NCBI GenBank assembly: GCA_025526995.1
Contig: JAHLKG010000003.1
Location: 1,860,001-1,924,000 of the forward strand
Length of the DNA stretch: 64,000 bases
Source: Powellomyces hirtus
Lineage: Eukaryota; Chytridiomycota; Chytridiomycetes; Spizellomycetales; Powellomycetaceae
Reading direction: 5' to 3'
Shown here: piece by piece, positions 55,804-64,000 of the stretch
Position numbering within the stretch: the stretch's first letter is position 1
How the letters are laid out: every line of letters starts with the position of its first letter
Notes under the pieces: model-generated
The model's input: the letters and a program-made list of their open reading frames with translations, nothing else
What the model was told of the DNA's origin: nothing
Databases searched by the model: none
Translations under genes and position numbers: made by a program

Positions 55804-56820
55804 TCACGTGAAGAGAGACGTGACAGAATCAGTGAGTTGAGGGTGGAGTACGGGAACGGTGCCGTGAAGTGAGAGACATTGTATGTCCTCAGGTGCAATG
55901 GCCGCGCTCGACAACAGGAAGTCCACCGAATGAGTAGCCAGTATTATCTGTACGTCCAGAGAGAGGAGCGCATCCAGGAAAGCGGGAAGGATTTGAGGGT
56001 GGAGGGACGCGCTTGCCTCGTCGAGGAGCAGAACGTGGTGGTATTGGAAAGGTGAGGTGGCCGAGACGTTTGTAGCGCTAGCGAAGCGTGTCTCTTGGTC
56101 ATACAAGACGGCTGCGAAGATTGTAAGCGCAAAACACACGCCGCTTCCTTCTCTCCACCAGGGGAACAGAACTCCGTCGCGTACAAATCGAAGACGGTGA
56201 ACTTTGGTTGTGGAAAACACGTCAAGCGTTCCGATGCCCGGAAAGACTTTTCCGATGATGTCGCTCAGTCTGCTGAGCTTGTTTGCTTTGTTGAGAGCGG
56301 CAGCATAATGAGCCGTCAGGTTACCGGTCGCCGTCAGCTCGAGGATGTCAAGGGCATCAGGTTTCAGGATCTCTTCGTCGGTAGACCGCGGAAACTCCAT
56401 GTCGCGCGGGACGTACGTGACACGTAGCATGTGGGTGTCGGGCGTGCAGTCGGACTCCAGGTATGCGGTACCGCCGCTTAAGGTCACGGTCGTAGACACG
56501 GACGAACCGTCTGAAAAGCCGACATCGACGGTAAAGTAGCTGTGGCCCGCACCGTCGACAGCCATACAGAGATGTTCAAGGCGACTGGCAATTTGCCCAG
56601 CAGCGGAGAACACACCGTCCGATGGACCTGCGCCGAATGCGCCGGTTTCTGCGTGCCGGTCGTTCTTGCTGATGAAGCCGAGGAGGGCTACAGCCTGCAG
56701 GACGGAGGTCTTGCCGGAGCGGTTTGGGCCTACAATGGCGGTGAGGCGGGGCGCGAGCGGTAGCACTGTGGCCGTTGTAAAGCGCTTGAAGCCTCTCAGA
56801 GACAAGGACGTGATGTGCAT
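55804..56820 (-). CDS. OLD-like ABC/AAA ATPase, ATPase domain only
   Basis: Single exon of 338 residues from the ATG at 56820 (MHITSLSLRGFKRF, the usual beginning of RecF/OLD-type ATPases); an upstream ATG at 56874 adds 18 unrelated residues. Walker A is GPNRSGKTS (31-39). Near residue 265 stands Walker B with the OLD/AAA_21 form LLLDEASASLHP, then the switch histidine in ILATHSVDFLL. A signature-like stretch WWREGSGVCFALTIFAAVL precedes Walker B. The protein stops soon after, so the TOPRIM nuclease half of OLD-type proteins is absent. No intron, unlike most neighbours, and the family is mainly prokaryotic, so horizontal origin is possible. Substrate and role unknown. Confidence 0.8.
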   Translation of the reverse strand: MHITSLSLRGFKRFTTATVLPLAPRLTAIVGPNRSGKTSVLQAVALLGFISKNDRHAETGAFGAGPSDGVFSAAGQIASRLEHLCMAVDGAGHSYFTVDVGFSDGSSVSTTVTLSGGTAYLESDCTPDTHMLRVTYVPRDMEFPRSTDEEILKPDALDILELTATGNLTAHYAAALNKANKLSRLSDIIGKVFPGIGTLDVFSTTKVHRLRFVRDGVLFPWWREGSGVCFALTIFAAVLYDQETRFASATNVSATSPFQYHHVLLLDEASASLHPQILPAFLDALLSLDVQIILATHSVDFLLSSAAIAPEDIQCLSLHGTVPVLHPQLTDSVTSLFT

Positions 56821-57791
56821 GTTGACAGGCGGCTTGTTGCGTAATAGGCCGAATGAAGTGACGTGTGCTGGCATTTGTACCAGTCAGTGGAGGCAGCCAA
56901 GCTGGTGGGGTTTTGCGGAAGCGGACGGTACTGTAGGAAAGGGTTTGTTCTTGCAATGACAGGAAATGGGAAGGCGACGGAGTGACGAGGCGAAACGACG
57001 GAAACAAACGGAAAGCAACAACACAGCCACCCGGTTTCACGACTGGACAAGAAAAATCCTGATAATCACTACATACATATACAGACGGTATATACTTGAT
57101 ACTTGATATACTTGATGATGAGCCTTACCCATGTAACCAACGTAACATAGAGAAGAAGAAGAAAAAACCAGTTAAGGCCGTTCGATGCCTCCCTGAGCCA
57201 TTTGTGTCTGACTCACGTGGCATGTTGTGCGTTGGGAAAATATTGGCAACCCACCTTACAACATCATCATCGCATCCAGAAGCCTTCCTATTGAAACTGT
57301 TTGGACTGCAACGAATTCCTTACCATGCGTTGTGCACTCGTCCAACTGCCCGATGGGCAACTGCGACGTGTACCTCTAACGTTACCGCGCAAAATCGCGT
57401 TGTTTTCGCCATCCAGCATTCCACCGAGTCCCTCCCGGGTTGCGTACTAGCAACTCTCCCTTTGTTACTCATCATTGTGTCGCCCCCGCATGTGAAAGAT
57501 ACAAAAAGATCCTGCAGGGCGGCATGGTGAAGCGTGTCAAGGAGTTCCTCCCCGGTTGGTGCATTTTTTACCGTGAGAACGCCTTCAAAGCCTTGGTAAC
57601 ATCGCCTGCAGTGTAAGAGCTCAATGGCACGATTTTACGGTCCCTCAATGTTGCGTGCGCAATGGCAAAACGTTGTGGTGCTTCTGAAGTAGGATATATT
57701 GAACCACAGCTACATCGTAAATTAAAAAACCGTTCAAACGATTTACAATAAAGACTAAACTGCGTACTGTGGTGTCCTGCTGTCCTGGCGT
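56821..57791. other. Intergenic between the ATPase start and nicotianamine synthase end
   Basis: Includes TATATAC and ACTTGATA-type short repeats at about 57065-57118, possibly promoter sequence of the ATPase gene. No gene recognised. Confidence 0.45.
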
Positions 57792-58850
57792 CTAAATTCG
57801 ACGAGCAATGAGGACTGAGTTGATAACATGATTGTAAGGATGGACGACGAGGAGTGGACTGAAGCCTTGGAGGGAGTCCATGTCGATAGGCTGCAAAAGA
57901 GTGATGTAGTATAAGCTCATATTGAATCATCGCATACTTCAGACCACGCTCAACTTACAGGATACAGCAATGTCCTCAAAGAATGCGCACTTCTAACAAC
58001 TATCAAAGCGCCAGGCTTCATTGCTTTATGGATTCTTTTCAAAACCGTTTGCTTCTCCTCAACATCCATCCCGACCAGTGCAGCAATATACACTACATCA
58101 AACCTCTCTAAAGCCACATCCACATTTGCGACATGCGCGACTTCGAATGTCATTGCCTCGGATACGTAATGATCATCCAGCCCAGCGACGAGTTTGCGAC
58201 TACTGTCAATGGCTGTTGCGTCGCAGTCGATATTGTGCACGTGGGTATCAGAGTAACCGCGAGCCACGAGCTCGGTGGCCAGGCAGATAGAAGTAAGAGG
58301 AAGCGGCCCGGAACCGAGGAAAGCAAATTTGGTCGGCGGCCTCTTTGGACCAGAGACGGAGAGTAATGTATTGAGTTCCATACGCGTCAGGTCAATATAG
58401 TTGCCATAGTATGGAAACTGGTGGATGCCGCACAGTAGGTCTGTGAACAGAGTTAAAAGCTTCAGTTGAGCGGCGTATGAAGTCTGATAGGGAATCCTTA
58501 CCGTTTTCTGCGCCCGACAGCAGTTTCTCGGCCCAGAACATCTCCAGTCGAAACTCTCCCTCTGAGCAGATCCTTCTGAGATGTGGAACAATGTTCCTTA
58601 TGGCCGGGCTTGCTATAACTTCCCGAACAATTCGATCGGGCAAGTTCTCCTCGCAAAGCCGAACAAGACTGCTAAAGCCTGTATTGACCGACACGGACGG
58701 GGTCAACGAGCCTTGGGCTTGGTGTTCAGCCAGGTGCTTGTAAATATTGATGATCTGAGAGACCATCATTTGGGAAGTTGAGGGAAGTATCGCACCCTTG
58801 GGCTGCGAGGGAGCTGCAGGAGCGGTGGACGGGCTAGACGAGAGAACCAT
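57792..58850 (-). CDS. Nicotianamine synthase
   Basis: Exons on minus: 58850-58502, 58440-57959, 57890-57792; 309 residues, as expected for fungal and plant enzymes. An N-terminal helical region contains FPYYGNYIDLTRMEL. The Rossmann methyltransferase-like core has FLGSGPLPLTSICLA (157-171), the acidic strand end NIDCDATAID, and FDVVYIAALVGMDVEEK, which is diagnostic for the family. VVRSAHSLRTLLYP and GFSPLLVVHPYNHVINSVLIARR close the fold. The enzyme condenses three S-adenosylmethionine molecules into nicotianamine, a chelator of Fe, Ni, Cu and Zn. Known in plants, some archaea and some filamentous fungi. All splice phases agree and no lesion is seen. Confidence 0.93.
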
Positions 58851-60051
58851 GATGAGCTAGGAGAGAGGCGGAGATCCCAGAGAAGCGATTTGAGGAAGGG
58901 AACGGGACAACCTCGAGGGTACTCTTTTGTAGTTGATCCCGCAAGCGTATAACTGTAACCTGTGCGGTTCCCAGAACGATTGCGCCATCCCAGGGGTTCC
59001 ATGAAAAACCCCACTCCCTTGGTGGGAGACGTCATCGTCGCATGGACCTGTTTTGATTGGCAAGAAATGAGGAACTCCTCCAAAAACATGCTCCCAGATT
59101 TGGGGCAGTTTAGCGCGTGGTTGCGCGTGTTAACTTGTCGGGTACTCCATCAGAGCTTGGTGACACTAAATGCGTGCGCAGCGTGTTCTTGAGAGTACCA
59201 CCCGGGTTATGGACTGGAAGAAGTCCAGTGGTTCGCTTTTTTTTTTTCTGTGTTATCACCTTTGGCCGCTGTACCCGCATTGTGCTTCCGAATAATTTCC
59301 CCTACTTTGCAATCTCCCATATTAGATGCACTGACCCGATAATCTCCCTCCTTGGCATCTGTTACTTTTGTCCTTATTTTTATTCTTGCTCAACCTTGGA
59401 AGACTGAAGGGCTCGGGCACGCTGAGGTTGTACAAGAAACTGCAAGAGGTATCCAGGTTTTGCTTTACCTCCATCGGCCACTCATTCCGGTGTGCTAATG
59501 AAATCCTTGTTTTGATCTTTACATACACTGCAAAATTCTTAGCTTATCCTCCAACCATAGAAGACTTCACTTTAAAAGTGTCGAGTGTCATGCAGGAGAT
59601 GGTATCTATTCCAATGGAGCATCTCAGTCAGCTATTGAGAAGCGCCTTGACGGCTGTTGGCCAGGCCGTCCCTGCAGCTTGCACCTTCAATTTTTGGCCT
59701 GACCAATTATGCGTCATTGCTCGGGCTGGCGCGAGTGTTAGAGCGAACCGGCGTGTCGGCCTATACCGGCGCGTTGCAACTTCTTGACACATCGGAAGCG
59801 CCTGGTCATTTTGTTCTATGTACTCAACACGGTCTTCACGAATCCATCCTGAAACAGTCTGTATTCAGACAAAAAGAGTCGTTATTGCCTTGAAGGGGTC
59901 CCACGGGTGGCGCGGCGACGGCGTGGCCTGATGAGAACGAACGGACGCTCCTCTGGACGCGGGTTAGGCCACCCACGCTAGCAAAACCATCTCTCCTGCC
60001 CTTTAAAAGGCGTCCGTGCCCTGGCTTGCCCTCAATATCGACAAGCTGCAC
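58851..60051. other. Mostly non-coding, with a ferritin-like fragment
   Basis: Apart from the ferritin-like remnant at 59543-59893 nothing is recognised; frames near 58860-59400 have poor composition. Confidence 0.4.
59543..59893 (+). pseudogene. Ferritin-like (Rds1/desiccation-type) protein fragment with frameshift
   Basis: After an acceptor-like TTCTTAG, one frame reads IEDFTLKVSSVMQEMV then MEHLSQLL and VPAACTFNF; the continuation GLTNYASLLGLARVLERTGVSAYTGA is in another frame. Together they match the Rds1-type ferritin-like family, whose hallmark is a C-x-F/Y-x-F turn followed by a helix ending E-x-x-GVSAY-x-GA. One surplus T in the run 59691-59695 explains the shift. The first helix and a proper start are not recognisable upstream, and the end departs from the family, so this is likely a remnant. 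Confidence 0.5.
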
Positions 60052-60937
60052 ATGGCGACAATGTTCAACCACACTGCTGGCGAATCCGCCATGTACACAC
60101 CAACCTTCCTCGAACGGCAGTGGCTCGGTTTGTTTGAGAACTCCTCCTATCCCGCCCTCAAGCTCGCCCTCGTCCTCTTTCAAATACCGTTCTTTGGAAA
60201 ATACAAGATCCAAGATGTTGGTATTGGAGTTCCCACATTTCCTGCACGAATACAAATCTGACCCCTTACCCCGCACAGAATAAACCAAATACTCCCGAGC
60301 TGTATTGGAAATGCGTCAAGAGCATCATCCCGTCCCAGATTTTTGTGCAGCTGCCGCTGATGCTTCTGTTTCACCCGACCGCAATCTGGCTTGGCATGAG
60401 GTTTTTGGAAGTGCCTTTCTCCTCTTGGACCACCATTACACTACTTTGTGCACCGTCTCATGCACTATGGACCTTTCTACAAGGACATCCACAAGCAGCA
60501 CCACGAGTTTTCTGCTCCTTTTGGTATCGCAGCTGAAAACGCGCATCCCATTGAGACCGTTGTCTTGGGACAAGGCTTCTTTATCGGACCCGTGACGCTG
60601 TTGATGATAGGAGTGGACGTGCACGTCGTGACAATGGCCATTTGGTTGGCCGTTAGGCTGATCGAGACGGTCGACGTGCATGCTGGATATGACCTCCCTT
60701 GAGTATGGACAATTTGATTTTCATCTTTACATCCTCATCTTCATCATTTACGCTTGCTGTCTACAGGAGTCTATCCACAAGTGGATGCCATTCTTTGGCG
60801 GCGCCGACTTTCACGACTATCGCCACATGGCATTCATCGGCAACTACTCTTCTTCTTTCCGTTGGTGGGACTGGTTCTTCGACGCGCTGCATACAATGCG
60901 TGGAAGGCCAAATGAAAGCAAGGCAAGCACACTCTGA
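60052..60937 (+). pseudogene. C4-methylsterol oxidase (ERG25-like), broken
   Basis: Segments: 60052-about 60219 (TPTFLERQWLGLFENSSYPALK, then QIPFFGKYKIQD), an intron with GTTGGT..CACAG, exon from about 60281 (NKPNTPELYWKCVKSIIPSQ ... WLGMRF ... PFSSWTTI), a third frame to 60702 ([37 protein letters not shown] ends a clear match in pieces), intron 60703-60766, and a last exon 60767-60937 ([26 protein letters not shown]). Compared with the family, about 20 residues are missing before QIPFF and about 15-20 before HYFVH with a frame change; TGA at 60700-60702 stands where PW is normal; and the third His box reads HDYRH instead of HDYHH. An intact copy in ergosterol synthesis would demethylate C4 in the ER. 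Confidence 0.7.
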
Positions 60938-61326
60938 CTAGAATCAAGGAAGGCCAAAAGGTGCAATAGAACTCTTTTTCACGTAAAAGAACACGTGTTT
61001 ATCCCAATGTAGTCGGATTTAATACACGGAAACCATCTACGCGCTTGATGGCAACACCCCTTGCTGCTGGCTACTCATACATGTGTGGATCGGTAGGCGT
61101 CCCTTTACTCGCTAACCGGTGAACCTAGAGTTGAACAAGTGATATCAGGCTTTGAAGCAGCAAAAGTTTGTGACCCATCACTGAAGACATACCAGTGTCC
61201 TTTTCTTAGATACAAAAATACAGCAATGGCACGCATAAATACATCTCTCGGTGTTTAGGTTCTGCTATGCTCTGTCCTGCCTTCCGCTCTTATATTGATT
61301 GTTTCCTACATCTATGGTACGCCAAA
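60938..61326. other. Intergenic, nothing recognised
   Basis: Short region between the broken sterol oxidase and the convergent P1 peptidase end. Confidence 0.5.
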
Positions 61327-62638
61327 CTAAATGTGCTTCATCACAATCCTCTTCATCCTCTCAAGGTCCAACGCCGGAAAATCGTTTGGTCCATGTCCGA
61401 GCGGTCCAGTGATGGTCTCAGCGCAGCACAGCGCGTTCAGGATCGCCTCCTCGGTCGCGTCGGCCGCGGCCTCGAAGATCGCGTTGATGGTGACGTCTTG
61501 CACGACGTCGACGCTCTGCCCGACTGTGGCGGTCCAGGAGAACTCTGGCGCGCGCGGAATCTCGCTTGCCGTCGAAAAGGCGATGAAGATGTCGCCGGAA
61601 GAGTTGCCGCCCCACCCGCCGACGCGGGACATGCCGCACGTCGCGCGCTTGGCAAGGCGTTGACATTGCACTGGATGCAGAGGCGCGTCTGTCGCGAGGA
61701 CGATGATGACGGATCCTTCCTTGCTTCTGGCTTCGTCCGGGCCCTCGGTCGCGGTCGCAGTTGCGGTTGGGGTGGTGTTCTTCCGCTCGTCCTCCTCTAT
61801 GAGGATGCGCCCGACCGGCACGCCTCCGATCCTCAAGTCACGCTTTGCGCCAAAGTTGCATTGCGCAAGCGCCGCGACCGTGTATTTGACTTTCTTGTCC
61901 TCGCTGCTGCCCCCTTTGCCTCTAACGAGGCCGTCAATCACGCGCGAGCTGGACCCCGTCCCGCCCTTGTGTCCCAAGCATAGCATCCCCGTTCCACCGC
62001 CAGTATTGCCCTGGGGGACCTTGTCCGAGCTGGCCTTGTCGATCCCCTCAACGACGTGGTGCGGCTGGACCACCATCGCCGCAATGTCCGACATGTGTCC
62101 GTCAAAAGTTTCGGCAACCACGGGCAAAAGGAACCAGTCAGCCTGCCCGGTCTTGTCGCGATGCTCGCGAAGCGCCCACTCGTAGATGCCAGAGTAGCAC
62201 GGTCCGACGGCGAACGAGTTTGTAATGATGATTGGCGAGTTGAGCAGGCCCGTCTCGTCCAGCCAGTGCGAGCCGGTCATCTCGCCCGACCCGTTGAAGC
62301 GGAAGTAGCCTGCGTATGCGCCCTTGTTAAACCAGTCTTTGCGAGGGAGGATCGTTGTCACTCCGGTGTTGACCTCATGGTGCTTGTCGGTCTTTGGCAG
62401 GACGATGGACTTTGTGTGGACCAGCACTACAAGACCGACAAAAGACGATCGTTCACTGCCTTTAGGCAGAATGCAAAAAAAAACCGCCAGAAAAGTTGAA
62501 ACTAAAAACAAGAAACGCACCTCCAGGAACATCCGTTAGTGAGTTCTTTGGACCTGGGGGCCAGCGGCCGAGGATCAGGTCGGGGAGCACCTCGCGAAGG
62601 GGCGCCCGCTTGGACGCGGAGGTCGAGGAGGAGGCCAT
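61327..62638 (-). CDS. P1-family peptidase (DmpA/BapA-type aminopeptidase)
   Basis: Exons on minus: 62638-62521 and 62426-61327, in matching phase; 405 residues. The start [20 protein letters not shown] leads into NSLTDVPG, the typical N-terminal motif. Then come [33 protein letters not shown] and a P1 core [21 protein letters not shown]. In this family (peptidase family S58) the proenzyme cleaves itself before the nucleophilic Ser of the G-(T/S)-G-S-S-S-R type stretch, so the new N-terminal Ser would lie in GTGSSSR. The C-terminal half includes [23 protein letters not shown] and [10 protein letters not shown]. Members release N-terminal D- or beta-amino acids or amides; some fungal members are secondary-metabolism or resistance enzymes. 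No signal peptide, hence cytosolic. No lesions, unlike its neighbours. Confidence 0.9.
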
Positions 62639-62869
62639 GATGAGTGAGAAGTACTTGGATAGTGCCCGGTGCAAGCGTGCACGCCCACACAAGTACGCAT
62701 TTTGCTTAGTCATGTGCCACGGAACGCATATGCAACCCACAGAATCATTTGAGCCTCATTGGGGCGGAGTCCTCCAAATTCCATGAGCTGAATTCTGCAT
62801 CAAGAATTACGTTTTCAAAGCGGTTGAGAAACTTTGAGTGACAATTCCCGATCCAAGAGTGCGGAATAC

Positions 62870-63313
62870 ATGCCCGAAAACACGCACAAGCAACCCCGTA
62901 GTTCCAAGCACCGACTAATCTTTGGAACTACCCAGGTGCTATACTCGTGTACGACAGATTTCGGCGGCTCTGGCGAGGCAGTCAGAAAACACCTCGCGGC
63001 TCTGGACTGCCTGAAAGCAGTTATCGGCTCCGCGGGCCAACGTGGAGGAAACCAGGCAGCGTTCTCGTCCTTGATCCAAGATTACGTGTTGTTCTTGGCG
63101 TTGTCTGGACGCCCTGAGTTCTTTGGGATCAACATAACCATCAACGCATTCCAGTCCTCAAGCTCAAACGAGCTGCGGACATCAGAGCCAAACGCTGATG
63201 CCTTGGCGGGTCTTCTGGCAATGAGGACAAGACTTCGAGACCCAAAAGCAACGCTGACGATGGAAAAGCGGGAGTCTTACGTTGCTATTTGCATCGAATG
63301 CGTCTTTCCATGA
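62870..63313 (+). CDS. Hypothetical protein
   Basis: Frame of 147 residues from the first ATG at 62870. Composition is protein-like: GEAVRKHLAALDCLKAVIGSAG, then LIQDYVLFLALSGRPEFFGINIT and ALAGLLAMRTRLRDPKATLT. No signal peptide, membrane helix or family recognised. It may be an exon of a larger gene, because the frame is open for 12 codons before the ATG. Confidence 0.4.
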   Translation: MPENTHKQPRSSKHRLIFGTTQVLYSCTTDFGGSGEAVRKHLAALDCLKAVIGSAGQRGGNQAAFSSLIQDYVLFLALSGRPEFFGINITINAFQSSSSNELRTSEPNADALAGLLAMRTRLRDPKATLTMEKRESYVAICIECVFP

Positions 63314-64000
63314 TGACCGGCATATGTATAGGAGAGTGCATGCATGAGCTGCCCGAGAAGTGGACCTGGCATTCCAAACTGTAGCGCGCCAGCTCGGCGG
63401 GTGCCCTCGAACGACCTTGGTTTACGAGGGAGCATGATATGATGTTGATGCTGCCAAGGTCTGAGAGAGGGCGAGACGAGCGGCACCGCAGCATCATCGG
63501 CAACACGCTCTGGTCGGCTGGAAGATAGTGTAGCTTCAAGGTCCGCTTTGACACGCATGTGCCCCTCATCCACTGCCACCACCCGCGATATCAACCGTGA
63601 ATCCAAGTCTGAGTTTGCGTCGCATCCACATCAGCCCAGGGCTACATACGAGCCGCCCGCTCACGTTCCCTACCTGCTTTCATCGCACGACCTCCTCGCC
63701 TCACTTCCGATGCCTCTGGAGTAGCCATGGGGCTGTCAGGCCCCAGTTCATCCATGGGACGCTCATGTAACCTGGCAGCACAGACATGTGCGGTTCAACT
63801 CCTTTCTGCCGGCTGCCTGCAATGTACTGAACGATTCGCACCAGCATCGAGATGTTTGCACCAAAACGTATTTTGATGGTCACCCATTGCTCCTGTGATC
63901 TGAAAAGCCGCTTCAACTACGAGGACCGGACAGGCGTTGACAACATGTTGCAGAGCATGTGGGAAAGACGAGTGCTGACTTGCACGAGGAGAATCCGATG
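63314..64000. other. Right window edge, no confident gene
   Basis: Frames on both strands are short and have no recognisable features. A gene running off the right edge cannot be excluded. Confidence 0.4.

Noticed and set aside
63277..63606. 109-codon minus-strand frame near the right edge
   Set aside because: Overlaps the end of the plus-strand hypothetical gene, and its sequence has no recognisable domain or signal.

Overview
The window is nuclear DNA of a eukaryote, most likely a fungus. Genes are split by short GT..AG introns (mostly about 53-150 nt, often with a pyrimidine-rich 3' end). The gene set includes TAF8, SPT2, COP1, an NFX1-type helicase, an RBR ubiquitin ligase, a Ral-like GTPase, xylose-reductase-type aldo-keto reductase, a BAG protein, nicotianamine synthase and a canonical nuclear tRNA-Lys. 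A Ral-like GTPase, COP1, an LD-motif LIM protein and a KIAA0930 homologue together hint at an early-diverging (chytrid-like) lineage rather than a typical Dikarya genome; this is inference only.

Layout. 0-8 kb: tail of an acidic, probably transcription-activating protein; a three-RRM RNA-binding protein; TAF8; and a membrane protein resembling CTR copper transporters. 8-25 kb: two very large secreted multidomain proteins on the minus strand. One is a glyoxal/galactose-oxidase-type radical copper oxidase followed by six related beta-type modules. The other is a NodB-like (polysaccharide deacetylase-type) protein followed by about five modules of the same general kind. Between them lie a Ral-like GTPase, a small possible mitochondrial protein and a GNAT acetyltransferase. 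25-43 kb: conserved housekeeping and regulatory genes (COP1, LIM protein, SPT2, an unknown protein, KIAA0930/DUF2045 protein, aldo-keto reductase, RBR ligase). 42-49 kb: a giant ZNFX1/Hrr1-type helicase. 49-64 kb: a sparser, partly decayed segment with a secreted Cys-rich gene, a BAG protein, tRNA-Lys, an OLD-type ATPase, nicotianamine synthase, a ferritin-like fragment, a broken C4-methylsterol oxidase and an intact P1 (DmpA-type) peptidase.

The two large secreted proteins probably act outside the cell or at the wall on polysaccharides, using a shared family of repeat modules as the likely substrate-binding part, with the oxidase supplying H2O2. This is the most novel-looking feature of the window. 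The right third differs from the rest: at least four gene models there need a frameshift, in-frame stop, deletion or undetected intron to be complete. Either that segment is accumulating pseudogenes or the assembly carries homopolymer errors there. Exon structures below were worked out by hand from splice signals and phase and were not checked against transcripts.
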